A DNA stretch of 64,000 bases from Vreelandella halophila (lineage in GTDB: Bacteria; Pseudomonadota; Gammaproteobacteria; Pseudomonadales; Oleiphilaceae), in assembly GCF_009856365.1 (NCBI RefSeq), contig NZ_WMEX01000007.1:62001-126000 (forward strand), written 5' to 3'. The notes under the pieces are model-generated. The model saw nothing but the letters and a program-made list of their open reading frames with translations, was not told the origin of the DNA and did no database searches. How positions within the stretch are numbered: position 1 is the first letter of the stretch; every line of letters starts with the position of its first letter. A program made the position numbers and the translations under genes. Below, piece by piece: positions 8,322 to 19,187 of the stretch.

Positions 8322-9197
8322 ATGAGCGAGACCGAGCTCAAACTCAGCATGACCCCCGCCAACCTTGACCGGGCCGGGGGCTGGCTGAGTACCAGGGGCG
8401 CCGTGGAGCAGGGCGAGCCCCTGACGCTCCTCAACCGTTACTATGACACCCCGGAGGGAGCCCTGAACGCGGAACGGGTGGCTCTGCGCGTGCGCGCCAC
8501 CGGGAGTGGCTACATCCAGACCCTGAAAACCCGCGGTCACCTCCAGGGGGCGGCCTTGGCGCGCCAGGAATGGGAGTGGGAAAGACCGGAAGCTTCCCTG
8601 GACCTGGCGCTTATGGCTGACACCCCCATGGCGGATCACCCGGCCCTGAGCCACCTGGCACCCGTCTTTGACACGGACTTCCAGCGTCGCGTCCTTATGC
8701 TTGACTGGTCCGAGCAGGGGCAGTGGGCACGCATCGAATGCGCGCTGGACAATGGAGTGATCCGTGCCAGCGGGCAGGAGCAGCCGCTCTGTGAACTCGA
8801 GCTGGAACTGGTGGAGGGCGATGCCGGCATTCTCTCGCGGGTTGCAACCGCGCTGACAGCGAGCGTGCCGGCACTGCTCAACAGCATCAGCAAGGCTGAG
8901 CAGGGCTATCATCTGGCCGGGGTGGGCGCATCGGGAGAGGCTGGGTCCGGGGCCAGTCCCCAGGTGTGGCTGGATGCCCTGTGCCGCTTCTGGCTGGGGG
9001 ATGATCCGGCTGGCTGGGAGCATTTTCTTCAGTTGCATCGACAACTGTCCGGTTCTGCAGAGGCAGCCGGGGCCGGGGAGGCCTACACTCAGGTCACAGC
9101 GGAGCTCGAATCCGCTGCGGCACAATGCATGTCGCCCCGCGAGGCCCTGACCACCATGCGCGGGCTGGCGCCGCTGCAGCTGGCACTGCTTGTCTGA
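8322..9197 (+). CDS. CYTH domain protein, probable inorganic triphosphatase
   Basis: 291-residue protein with an N-terminal CYTH domain. The metal-binding E-x-E-x-K motif is seen at residues 3-7 (E-T-E-L-K), and alternating charged strands (Y-Y-D-T, A-L-R-V-R, T-L-K-T-R) line the tunnel as in tripolyphosphatases. E. coli YgiF, the closest family model, hydrolyses PPPi and has a C-terminal CHAD domain. Here the region after about residue 200 is short, lacks the CHAD histidines and is not recognised. As in E. coli, the gene lies directly before glnE, a conserved neighbourhood whose meaning is unknown. The PPPi-hydrolase role is inferred from family. Confidence 0.82.
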   Translation: MSETELKLSMTPANLDRAGGWLSTRGAVEQGEPLTLLNRYYDTPEGALNAERVALRVRATGSGYIQTLKTRGHLQGAALARQEWEWERPEASLDLALMADTPMADHPALSHLAPVFDTDFQRRVLMLDWSEQGQWARIECALDNGVIRASGQEQPLCELELELVEGDAGILSRVATALTASVPALLNSISKAEQGYHLAGVGASGEAGSGASPQVWLDALCRFWLGDDPAGWEHFLQLHRQLSGSAEAAGAGEAYTQVTAELESAAAQCMSPREALTTMRGLAPLQLALLV

Positions 9198-9246
9198 ACG
9201 GCATCAACCGGCGAGCTGATGGCACACCGACAGGAAGGTAACCACC

Positions 9247-12159
9247 ATGATGGACCCTCTGGATGACGGGAAACTGGCACCGTTGCCTGACGCCCTCCGG
9301 GAGAAGGCGGCTGAAGGCTGGCGCAGTCTCATGGATGTGGAATCCGCCGCGAGCCAGGCGCATTTCGAGGCCCATCGCGAGGGCATCATCCAGGCCATTG
9401 CCCGCAGTGACTTCCTGTTCGAGCAGTTGCGGCGCCACCCCGATGTGCTGGAGCCGCTGTTCGAGTCAGAGCTGCTGACGCGCCCCTGGTGCCCGGGTGA
9501 GATCCGGGAGGACTGGCAGGCGCAGCAGCCGCATATCCAGGCGGAGGCGGAACTCCAGAAGGCCCTGCGGACCTTCCGGCGACGCTGGATGTTCCGGATC
9601 GTATGGCGCGATCTGCTGGGCGAAGCGGATCTCGAGGAAACCATGGGCGCCATGACCGAGCTGGCCGACGCCTGTATCGATGGCGCGGTTTCATGGCTCT
9701 ACGCGGATGCCTGCCGCGAGTGGGGCACCCCCATGGGCGCGGATCCGGTTACAGGGGAGCACGTCGCCCAGCCCCTGCTGGTGATCGGCATGGGTAAGCT
9801 GGGTGCCGGGGAACTCAATCTCTCCTCGGACATCGATCTGATCTTCGCCTACCCGAGCAGTGGCGAAACCGAAGGCGCACGGCGCAGTGTCGACAATCAG
9901 GTCTTTTTCAGCCGCCTGGGTCAGAGGCTGATCCGCGCGCTGGATCAGCCCACCGCCGACGGTTTCGTCTTCCGTGTGGACATGCGGCTGCGCCCGAACG
10001 GCGAGAGTGGCCCCCTGGCCATGAGCTTTGGTGCCCTGGAGACGTACTACCAGAACCAGGGCCGGGAATGGGAACGCTATGCGCTGATCAAGGCACGGGT
10101 GGTCAGTGGGCCCAGGGAGCATGCCAGCCACCTTCAGCAGCTGCTGCACCCGTTCATCTACCGGCGCTACATTGATTTCTCCGCCTTCGAGTCGCTGCGG
10201 GAGATGAAAAAGCTCATCCAGCGCGAGGTTCGCCGGCGCTCACTGGAGAGCAACATCAAGCTGGGAGCCGGTGGCATCCGGGAGATTGAGTTTGTGGCCC
10301 AGGCGTTCCAGCTGATCCGCGGTGGCCGTGAGCCGGTCCTCCAGGAGCGCCGTCTCCGCGAAGTGCTGTCTGCCCTTGGGAGTATGGAGCTGTTGCCGGA
10401 TGAGGTGGTTGCGGATCTGGACAGCGCCTATGTCCTGCTCCGGGATACCGAGCACGCCCTCCAGGGCATTGCCGACCAGCAGACCCAGACTCTGCCTTCG
10501 GATGCGGCGGGCCGGGCACGGGTGGCGCTGATCATGGGGTACGGGGACTGGGACAGCCTTGCCGGTGAACTGCAGGCACACCGGGAACGGGTCAACGCGC
10601 ATTTCGCGGACATCATCGCTCTGGAAGAGGACGAGGGAGAGGATGATGGTGGCCAGGATGGCTGGGAAGAGATCTGGGCCGGTTCGCTGGGGGAGGAGAC
10701 GGCCAGCCAGTGGCTGGAAAGGGCCGGGTTCGAGTCGGCCACTGAGTCACTGGAACGGCTGAAATCCCTGCGGGAAGGCCGGGTTGTCACCACTCTCCAG
10801 AGTGAGGGACGGCGTCGCCTGGACCGCTTCCTGCCACGGCTTCTGGCTGCACTGGCGGAGGAGGACGCCCCGTCCGCCACTTTGGAGCGTGTGCTTCCGC
10901 TGGTGGAAGCGGTTCTGCGCCGCAGCGCCTATCTGCTGCTGCTCACGGAGAATCCGGGGGCATTGCGGGAACTGGTACGCCTGTGCGCGGCCAGCCCCTG
11001 GATTGCGGACCAGCTGGCGGAGACGCCGCTGCTGCTGGATGAACTGCTCAACGCTGAAAGCCTCTATACGCCGCCGGACCGTGATCAGCTGCAGGCGGAC
11101 CTGAACCAGCAGATGCTGCGGATTCCGCTGGACGACCTGGAAGAACAGATGGAGGCGCTGCGCCACTTCCGGAAGGCCCATGTGCTGCGCGTGGCCGCCT
11201 CCGAGATCCGTGGCACACTGCCGTTGATGAAGGTCAGCGACTATCTGACCTGGATTGCCGAGGCCGTTCTGGAGCATGTGGTGGTGCTGGCCTGGCACCA
11301 CCTGACCCAGCGCTACGGCACGCCCACGGATGATCAGGGGGAGCCCATTGAGATGGACTTCGCGATCATCGGCTATGGCAAGTTCGGCGGTATCGAGCTG
11401 GGCTACACCTCGGATCTGGACCTGGTGTTCGTGCACGACAGTGATCCGCAGAATGTGACCGATGGCGATAAATCCATTGATAACGCGGTCTTCTATGCGC
11501 GCCTCGGTCAACGGGTGGTGCACATCCTCCAGGCGCAGACACCCTCCGGCCAGCTCTACGAAGTGGATATGCGGCTGCGGCCCTCGGGCAACTCAGGGTT
11601 GCTGGTCTCCACGCTGGATGCGTTCCGTACCTACCAGGAGCGCGATGCCTGGACCTGGGAGCATCAGGCCCTGGTCCGGGCGCGCTGGGTGGCCGGGAGC
11701 CAGGTTTCCGGCGAAGGGTTTGCGCGGATCCGCCATGATATCCTGGCAAATGAGCGCGACCCCGAGGCTCTGCGCCAGGAGGTGGTTGCCATGCGCCAGC
11801 GCATGCGTGATGCCCATGCCTCCGGGGATCCCGGCATATTCCACGTCAAGCAGGATCCGGGAGGGATCATCGACATCGAGTTCATGGTCCAGTACCTCAT
11901 CCTGGCCTGGGCTCACCGGTACCCGGCCATCACCCACCAGTCGGACAACATCCGCCAGATGGAATCCCTTGGCGAGGCCGGTGTTCTGGATACTGCCATG
12001 GCTGAGCGTCTGCGGGATGTGTTCATCACCATGCGCTCGACTGTGCACCGGCGTGCGCTGCAGCGCCTCAACAGCGAGGTTTCGGCGGACCAGTTCGAGG
12101 CGGAGAGGCGCTACGTCATGGAGTGCTGGCAGACCCTGATGCATCCTCCTGCCGTTTAG
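9247..12159 (+). CDS. glnE: Bifunctional glutamine synthetase adenylyltransferase/deadenylyltransferase
   Basis: Adds AMP to, or phosphorolytically removes it from, the conserved tyrosine of glutamine synthetase, depending on PII and glutamine. 970 residues, close to the E. coli enzyme. Two nucleotidyltransferase domains are plain: the N-terminal (deadenylylation) domain with G-M-G-K-L-G-A-G-E-L-N at 181-191 and S-D-I-D at 194-197, and the C-terminal (adenylylation) domain with G-Y-G-K-F-G-G at 709-715 and S-D-L-D at 722-725. Helical regulatory regions lie after each. The target GlnA, with Tyr397, is encoded at the left end of the window. AGGAAGG precedes the ATG pair at 9247/9250. Confidence 0.97.
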   Translation: MMDPLDDGKLAPLPDALREKAAEGWRSLMDVESAASQAHFEAHREGIIQAIARSDFLFEQLRRHPDVLEPLFESELLTRPWCPGEIREDWQAQQPHIQAEAELQKALRTFRRRWMFRIVWRDLLGEADLEETMGAMTELADACIDGAVSWLYADACREWGTPMGADPVTGEHVAQPLLVIGMGKLGAGELNLSSDIDLIFAYPSSGETEGARRSVDNQVFFSRLGQRLIRALDQPTADGFVFRVDMRLRPNGESGPLAMSFGALETYYQNQGREWERYALIKARVVSGPREHASHLQQLLHPFIYRRYIDFSAFESLREMKKLIQREVRRRSLESNIKLGAGGIREIEFVAQAFQLIRGGREPVLQERRLREVLSALGSMELLPDEVVADLDSAYVLLRDTEHALQGIADQQTQTLPSDAAGRARVALIMGYGDWDSLAGELQAHRERVNAHFADIIALEEDEGEDDGGQDGWEEIWAGSLGEETASQWLERAGFESATESLERLKSLREGRVVTTLQSEGRRRLDRFLPRLLAALAEEDAPSATLERVLPLVEAVLRRSAYLLLLTENPGALRELVRLCAASPWIADQLAETPLLLDELLNAESLYTPPDRDQLQADLNQQMLRIPLDDLEEQMEALRHFRKAHVLRVAASEIRGTLPLMKVSDYLTWIAEAVLEHVVVLAWHHLTQRYGTPTDDQGEPIEMDFAIIGYGKFGGIELGYTSDLDLVFVHDSDPQNVTDGDKSIDNAVFYARLGQRVVHILQAQTPSGQLYEVDMRLRPSGNSGLLVSTLDAFRTYQERDAWTWEHQALVRARWVAGSQVSGEGFARIRHDILANERDPEALRQEVVAMRQRMRDAHASGDPGIFHVKQDPGGIIDIEFMVQYLILAWAHRYPAITHQSDNIRQMESLGEAGVLDTAMAERLRDVFITMRSTVHRRALQRLNSEVSADQFEAERRYVMECWQTLMHPPAV

Positions 12160-12210
12160 GGGCTGTCCGTCCGTGCGCTCTCCGGTTCTCATGGAGGGCC
12201 CGTTTCCTGC

Positions 12211-12216
12211 TAGAAT
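12211..12216 (+). promoter_or_regulatory. Candidate extended -10 promoter for ilvE-waaA
   Basis: TGC-TAGAAT forms an extended -10 element. The only -35 candidate (TTCTCA) has a 19-bp spacer. It lies in the 107-bp gap after glnE, about 50 bp before the ilvE start. Confidence 0.4.
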
Positions 12217-12266
12217 CCCGGGTTTGATGCTCTGGCCGAAAATACAGACGAGAGGAGTTGGCGGCA

Positions 12267-13190
12267 ATGTCGATGGCGGATCGTGATGGTCTTATCTGGC
12301 TTGACGGGGAACTGGTGCCCTGGCGTGATGCCAAAGTGCATGTGCTGACCCATACCCTTCACTACGGCATGGGCTGCTTTGAGGGGGTGCGTGCCTACAG
12401 CACGGATGAGGGACCGGCGATCTTCCGTCTCCAGGACCACACCCAGCGCCTGTTCAACTCCGCGCACATCCTCAACATGAAGATGCCTTACGATCAGGAG
12501 ACCCTCAACGACGCCCAGCGTCTGGTGATCCGTGAGAACGGTCTGGCCTCTGCCTACATCCGGCCCATGGTTTTCCTGGGGTCCGAGGGCATGGGGCTGC
12601 GTGCGGACAATCTCCAGGTGCACGTCATGATCGCCGCCTGGGAGTGGCCCTCGTACATGGCGCCGGAAGCACGGGAACAGGGCATCCGTATCCGCACCTC
12701 GTCCTACACGCGTCATCACGTGAACATCACCATGTGCAAGGCCAAGGCCAATGGCAACTACATCAACTCCATGCTGGCGCTCAATGAGGCCATGAGCTGC
12801 GGCTATGATGAAGCCCTGCTGCTGGACAACGAAGGTTACGTTGCGGAGGGGACTGGAGAGAACCTGTTCATCGTCCGCAATGGCGAACTGCATACGCCGG
12901 AGCTGACTTCCTGCCTGGATGGCATCACCCGGCGGAGCATTCTCGAATTCGCCCGTGAACTGGACATCCCCGTGAGAGAGCGTCGGATCACCCGCGACGA
13001 GATCTACATCGCGGACGAAGCGTTCTTTACCGGCACGGCTGCCGAGGTGCTGCCCATCCGCGAGCTGGACAACCGCACCATTGGCAAAGGCAGCCGTGGC
13101 CCCATTACCGAGCAGTTCCAGCAGATGTACTTTGACGCCGTGGAAGGGCGCCGGGAGCGGAACAGGGACTGGCTGACCGTCGCCACCTGA
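12267..13190 (+). CDS. ilvE: Branched-chain amino acid aminotransferase
   Basis: PLP-dependent fold type IV enzyme for the last step of leucine, isoleucine and valine synthesis, with glutamate as amino donor. 307 residues. The ATG at 12267 follows GAGGAG at good spacing; an in-frame TTG at 12258 is less likely. The PLP lysine is in K-A-K-A-N-G-N-Y (about Lys160), preceded by the family T-M-C-K, and the phosphate-binding E-G-T-G-E-N-L-F follows. The N-terminal H-T-L-H-Y-G-M-G-C-F-E-G-V-R is diagnostic. waaA begins 18 bp later, so the two probably share a transcript. Confidence 0.95.
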   Translation: MSMADRDGLIWLDGELVPWRDAKVHVLTHTLHYGMGCFEGVRAYSTDEGPAIFRLQDHTQRLFNSAHILNMKMPYDQETLNDAQRLVIRENGLASAYIRPMVFLGSEGMGLRADNLQVHVMIAAWEWPSYMAPEAREQGIRIRTSSYTRHHVNITMCKAKANGNYINSMLALNEAMSCGYDEALLLDNEGYVAEGTGENLFIVRNGELHTPELTSCLDGITRRSILEFARELDIPVRERRITRDEIYIADEAFFTGTAAEVLPIRELDNRTIGKGSRGPITEQFQQMYFDAVEGRRERNRDWLTVAT

Positions 13191-13208
13191 GCCCGGGAAC
13201 GCCTGCAT

Positions 13209-14477
13209 ATGGCACGCTGGCTCTATTCACTTCTGCTGACGCTGCTGCTACCCGGCATTCTGGCGTTCCTGTGGTACCGGGGTCTTAAGGACAGACGGTA
13301 CCGCGAGCGCTGGCCGGAGCGGCTGGGTTACGGGCCGGTTCCCGAAAATGCCGGCATCCTCTGGATCCACGCCGCATCCGTAGGCGAGGTGATCGCGGCT
13401 GCTCCCATGGTCAGGGCCCTCCGTGAACAGGCGCCGGACCGACAGATACTGGTCACCACCATGACACCCACAGGCGCCGAGAGGGTTCGTGCCGCCTTCG
13501 GGGATCAGGTGATGCACGCCTATATTCCACTTGACCTTCCCTGGATGGTGAATGCCTTCATCCGGCGCGTGAAGCCGTCGGGACTGGTCATCATGGAAAC
13601 CGAAGTATGGCCCAACCTGGTGAATGCCTGTGCCCGCAGGGGGATTCCGGTGATCCTTGCGAATGCCCGGCTCTCGGAGAAATCCGCCTCGGGGTATGCC
13701 CGTGTGGCACCGCTGACGCTGCCGGCTTTCCGTTCCCTTGACTGGATTGCCGCCCAGTCGGATGCGGACGCGCAACGTTTCCGCGCCATGGGCGTGCGCT
13801 CGCAACAGCTTTCGGTAACAGGCTCGATCAAGTATGACCTGCGGATTCCGGAAGCGGTGCGCGATGAGGCGGCCGCACTCAGGGAGAGTTTCGGAGAAGG
13901 GCGGCCCGTATGGATCGCCGCCAGTACCCATGACGGCGAGGATGAGCCTGTCCTGGCCGCGCATCGCCGCCTGCTGGAACGTTACCCGCGGGCACTGCTG
14001 GTGCTGGTGCCACGCCACCCCGAGCGCTTTGATGCAGTGGCACGGCTCACTGAGCAGCAGGGCCTGACCCTGGCGCGTCGGACAGCGGCTGACGATCCCG
14101 CCTCTGCTCAGGTTTACCTTGCGGACACCATGGGTGAGCTCCTGATGCTCTTCGGGTGTGCGGATATCGCCTTTATCGGCGGGTCGCTCATTGAGCGTGG
14201 CGGGCACAACCCGTTGGAGGCGGCGGCCTGGTCGCTGCCGGTGCTGACCGGGCCGAATGTGTTCAACTTCGTCAGTGTGTTTGAGCGCCTTGCGGACGAG
14301 CAGGCCGTGCGGTTTGTGGATGGCACCGATGCGCTGGCCGCGGTGCTGGAGGAGCTTGTGGGGGCAGCGTCGGAACGGGAGGCGCTGGGCCAGCGTGGCC
14401 GGGCCGTGGTGGATGCCAACCAGGGCGCGGTGGCGCGCCTGGTGGAGGGTGTCCTCAGGCGGCTGCCCGATTACTGA
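13209..14477 (+). CDS. waaA: 3-deoxy-D-manno-octulosonic acid (Kdo) transferase
   Basis: Adds Kdo from CMP-Kdo to lipid IVA at the inner leaflet of the inner membrane, the first step of lipopolysaccharide core assembly. 422 residues, the usual length. An N-terminal membrane anchor (about 3-22) precedes the family motif W-I-H-A-A-S-V-G-E-V (52-61); M-E-T-E-V-W-P-N (about 125-132) is the second signature. The C-terminal GT-B domain includes P-R-H-P-E-R and G-G-S-L-I-E-R-G-G-H-N. Whether one or two Kdo residues are added cannot be read. The 3' end overlaps the convergent tolC gene by 7 bp. Confidence 0.95.
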   Translation: MARWLYSLLLTLLLPGILAFLWYRGLKDRRYRERWPERLGYGPVPENAGILWIHAASVGEVIAAAPMVRALREQAPDRQILVTTMTPTGAERVRAAFGDQVMHAYIPLDLPWMVNAFIRRVKPSGLVIMETEVWPNLVNACARRGIPVILANARLSEKSASGYARVAPLTLPAFRSLDWIAAQSDADAQRFRAMGVRSQQLSVTGSIKYDLRIPEAVRDEAAALRESFGEGRPVWIAASTHDGEDEPVLAAHRRLLERYPRALLVLVPRHPERFDAVARLTEQQGLTLARRTAADDPASAQVYLADTMGELLMLFGCADIAFIGGSLIERGGHNPLEAAAWSLPVLTGPNVFNFVSVFERLADEQAVRFVDGTDALAAVLEELVGAASEREALGQRGRAVVDANQGAVARLVEGVLRRLPDY

Positions 14478-15898
14478 TCCGGGGTCTGGTCCCCGTTGTC
14501 CTGCCGTTCCTCGCGGGTTACCTGCCTTGCCAGACGTTCAATGCCCGGAGCTGTAGCGCTCAGCCAGCGGTCAAGGCCTTGCAGATCCTGGGGGCTCAGC
14601 GTTCCGGCTACCTGCTTCAGGCGCAGTGTGTTGAGCACGTAGTCGTAGCGGGCATTGGCGTAGTCCCTCAGAGCAACGTAGTAGTTCTGCTCAGCATCCA
14701 GTACTTCAACGATGTTCCTTGTACCCACCTCGTAGCCGGCACGCGTGGCGTCCAGCGCGCTGCGCCTTGAAACAATGGTCTGGCGCTGGGCATTGATGGT
14801 CTGGATGTTGGTGGTGATCCGGCGGAACAGGGAACGGGCGTCAAGGCGGACATTGCGGCGCACCGTGTCCAGGTTGCGTTGGGCCTGCTCGCTTTCCGCC
14901 CGAACCCGCCGGACACCGGCCTGGGTGCCGCCACCACTATAAAGAGGAATGTTCAGAGACAGTCCGATGGTGGTATCGGTGCGCGGATACTCGTCCATCG
15001 GATTGGTCGGTATGGGTGCCCCCGGCGCCCCCGTGGCCGGGAGGTCAAAGTCATTATCCTGGTGCTGACGCTGGACCCGGGCGAACAGGTCCAGTGTGGG
15101 CAGGTGCTCGGAGCGTGCTGCGCTGAGCTGCTCGCGGGTGGCGTCCACGGTAAGCTGTTGTGCCTTCAGCTCCCAGTTCTGCTCCAGTGCGGTCTGGGCC
15201 CAGGCCTTGGGGTTGGCCGGTTCCGGGCTGCTGATCGGGAAGTCGGTTTCCAGCCGTTCGAGGGTCTCCGGGAACTGGCCGGTCAGTCGCGCAAGGCTCT
15301 CGCGTTCGATGTCCAGCTGGCTCTGGGCAGCGATCCGCTGCGAGCGGCTTGCGTCGTAGCCTGCGCGAGCTTCCTCCACTTCAGTGGTGGCTACCAGCCC
15401 CACGTCATAGCGCTCTTTCGCTTGCTCCCACTGGCGCCGCAGGGCCGCTTCCTGAGCCTGGGCGGTGTCCAGTTCGTCTTTGGCGCGCAGCACATTGAAG
15501 TACTGTTCCGCTACTTTCAGCATCAGCCCCTGTTCAGCGCGGGAGAGTTCCGCCGCCGCAACCTTGCTCTGCTTCTGGCTGGCCTGGAAACCATACCAGG
15601 CGTTGGCCCGGAACAGGGGCTGGCTGAGCTGGAGGCCATACTCATGGTTGGTGACGTGGCCATCCACAGTGTTGAGCTCGGTATAGGTGGATTCTCCGAA
15701 GGCGTCCAGCTGGGGCAGAAGCGGAGCTCTGGACTCAGCCACAGCTGCCTCACGGGCTTGTCGGGCTGCCCTGGCCGCCGCCAGTTCTGAATCATAGGAA
15801 AGGGCCTTGCGGTAGACGTCCATCAGACCCTCGCCGTGAGCCTGGGTAACGGGGAGCAGCAGGGCCGCAATCAGTGCGGGAAGAGCGCGCGCTTTCAT
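14471..15898 (-). CDS. tolC: TolC family outer membrane channel
   Basis: Outer membrane trimer with a long periplasmic alpha-barrel, used by tripartite efflux pumps and type I secretion. 475 residues from ATG 15898, preceded by GAGGG; an in-frame TTG 12 bp upstream is less likely. A signal peptide spans about 1-24 (ending A-H-G-E). The mature part shows the two OEP repeats, each with long coiled-coil helices rich in A, E, Q and R, and repeated Y-F-N-V-L-R / Y-Y-V-A-L-R elements. It lies beside thiC and the nudF cluster, as in related gammaproteobacteria. The C-terminus ends in a polar Asp/Gln-rich tail. Confidence 0.94.
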   Translation of the reverse strand: MKARALPALIAALLLPVTQAHGEGLMDVYRKALSYDSELAAARAARQAREAAVAESRAPLLPQLDAFGESTYTELNTVDGHVTNHEYGLQLSQPLFRANAWYGFQASQKQSKVAAAELSRAEQGLMLKVAEQYFNVLRAKDELDTAQAQEAALRRQWEQAKERYDVGLVATTEVEEARAGYDASRSQRIAAQSQLDIERESLARLTGQFPETLERLETDFPISSPEPANPKAWAQTALEQNWELKAQQLTVDATREQLSAARSEHLPTLDLFARVQRQHQDNDFDLPATGAPGAPIPTNPMDEYPRTDTTIGLSLNIPLYSGGGTQAGVRRVRAESEQAQRNLDTVRRNVRLDARSLFRRITTNIQTINAQRQTIVSRRSALDATRAGYEVGTRNIVEVLDAEQNYYVALRDYANARYDYVLNTLRLKQVAGTLSPQDLQGLDRWLSATAPGIERLARQVTREERQDNGDQTPDQ

Positions 15899-15949
15899 TG
15901 GATCCCTCAAGCGTTGATCAAGGATGGCCGTGACCGGCGGTCACCATTA

Positions 15950-15978
15950 TGGACAAGTTCCGGGGCAATCTCTAGACT
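15950..15978 (+). promoter_or_regulatory. Sigma-70 promoter driving the thiC riboswitch RNA
   Basis: TGGACA and TAGACT separated by 17 bp. The predicted start, near 15985, falls just before the first conserved bases of the TPP aptamer, which supports it strongly. Confidence 0.7.
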
Positions 15979-15987
15979 CGAATGGAC

Positions 15988-17995
<2,008 letters not shown>

Positions 17996-18011
17996 GACCG
18001 ATGAGGCCCTG

Positions 18012-18638
18012 ATGGGAGAGCTGGACAGCACCTTTGACCACGATGACGTGACCATTGAGTCCGATGAGGCGCTCTATCAGGGTTTCTTCCAGCTTCGTGG
18101 GCTGCGGTTCCGGCACCGCCTTTTCGGAGGCGGCTGGAGCCCTGCCATGCATCGCGAGATCTTCTGGCGTGAGAACTGCACCTGTGTGCTGCCCTATGAC
18201 CCCTGGCGGGACGAAGTGGTGCTTCTGGAGCAGTTCCGCGCCGGCGCCCTGGGGCGTGAGGCCTCGCCCTGGCTGCTGGAGGTGGTCGCCGGCATCAACG
18301 AATCCGGTGATGACGGTGAGACCACCGCCCGCAGGGAAGCCGAGGAGGAAGCGGGGCTGACCCTGGGGCGTGTCGAGAAGATCTGTGACTATCTGGTCTC
18401 ACCTGGCGGTACCAATGAACTTGTGCACCTCTATGGCGGCTGTGTGGATGCGGCCGGTGCAGGTGGTATCCATGGCCTTGAGCATGAGAACGAGGACATC
18501 CGCGTGCAGCCTCTTGCCTTTGAAATCGCCATGGAGGGCCTGCGTGACGGCCGGATCTGGAACGCACCAGCCATCATGGCCCTGCAGTGGCTGGCTCTGA
18601 ACCGTGAGCGGTTGCGGGATGAGTGGAGGGCCGGGTGA
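18012..18638 (+). CDS. nudF: ADP-ribose pyrophosphatase (Nudix hydrolase)
   Basis: Hydrolyses ADP-ribose and related nucleoside diphosphate sugars to AMP and a sugar phosphate. 208 residues, like E. coli NudF. The Nudix box is G-I-N-E-S-G-D-D-G-E-T-T-A-R-R-E-A-E-E-E-A-G-L; the glutamate usually at position 7 is aspartate here, while R-E-A-E-E-E-A-G is complete. S-P-G-G-T-N-E is typical of the ADP-ribose subgroup. The ATG at 18012 follows GAGG; longer in-frame starts run back into thiC. The stop overlaps the next ATG by one base, so translation is probably coupled. The nudF–DUF1249–cpdA–yqiA order is as in E. coli and Pseudomonas. Confidence 0.93.
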   Translation: MGELDSTFDHDDVTIESDEALYQGFFQLRGLRFRHRLFGGGWSPAMHREIFWRENCTCVLPYDPWRDEVVLLEQFRAGALGREASPWLLEVVAGINESGDDGETTARREAEEEAGLTLGRVEKICDYLVSPGGTNELVHLYGGCVDAAGAGGIHGLEHENEDIRVQPLAFEIAMEGLRDGRIWNAPAIMALQWLALNRERLRDEWRAG

Positions 18639-19096
18639 TGGTGCAGCGGTATGTGCCGGACCTGACCCGCTTCGCGGCGGTGTGCGAGGCCAACTACCAT
18701 CGCCTGGGCCATCTTGAGCGCCTCGGGCCCGATGCGGACTCCGATGTGTTCTTCCAGTTGCATGACGGTGGTCGGCATCTGGGAGACGTGCATCTGTGCC
18801 GTCTGGAGAAGGCGCGCTTCACCGAGACCTGGTACCTGGAACAGGTGGCGAACAACGGGCGCTGGCTCAATAACCCCCGCATGACGGTGCGTGCCTATCA
18901 CGATGTGGGGATGCTGGAAGTGATGAGCTGTTTCCGGCATGGGCGCATCCGCGCTGTGAATCCCTACCCCAATGCGCGAATGCATCTTCCGGATGAGAAG
19001 CTGCAGATCAATCTGTTCCTGGCGGACTGGCTGGATTTCTGCCTCAGGTTCGGGCAGGCGGCCGACCTGGATTCGGTCTGGAGCCTGGAATCCTGA
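18638..19096 (+). CDS. DUF1249 protein (YqiB family)
   Basis: 152-residue cytoplasmic protein of unknown function, without signal peptide or membrane segment. Family features: an N-terminal Y-V-P-D-L-T-R-F-A-A-V-C-E-A-N-Y, T-W-Y-L-E (like other DUF1249 proteins), and C-terminal N-P-Y-P-N-A-R-M-H-L-P-D-E-K-L-Q with N-L-F-L-A-D-W-L. Its ATG overlaps the nudF stop (TGATG). Position between nudF and cpdA is widely kept in gammaproteobacteria and is the best clue to identity; the role is unknown. Confidence 0.88.
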   Translation: MVQRYVPDLTRFAAVCEANYHRLGHLERLGPDADSDVFFQLHDGGRHLGDVHLCRLEKARFTETWYLEQVANNGRWLNNPRMTVRAYHDVGMLEVMSCFRHGRIRAVNPYPNARMHLPDEKLQINLFLADWLDFCLRFGQAADLDSVWSLES

Positions 19097-19122
19097 ACCC
19101 GTGATGACGTTCCCTAAATCCG

Positions 19123-19152
19123 TTGGGCAATAACGCATAAGCCCGCTATATT
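19123..19152 (+). promoter_or_regulatory. Promoter for cpdA-yqiA
   Basis: TTGGGC and TATATT separated by 18 bp, within the 91-bp gap after the DUF1249 gene and ahead of the cpdA ribosome-binding site. It would let cpdA and yqiA be expressed independently of the thiamin-controlled transcript. Confidence 0.55.
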
Positions 19153-19187
19153 GAAGGGCATAGCGACGAAGGGAGCCCATAGCCACC

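Noticed and set aside
7191-9125. A 644-codon minus-strand frame opposite the porin and CYTH genes
   Set aside because: Antisense shadow; both plus-strand products have clear family features, signal peptide or catalytic motifs.
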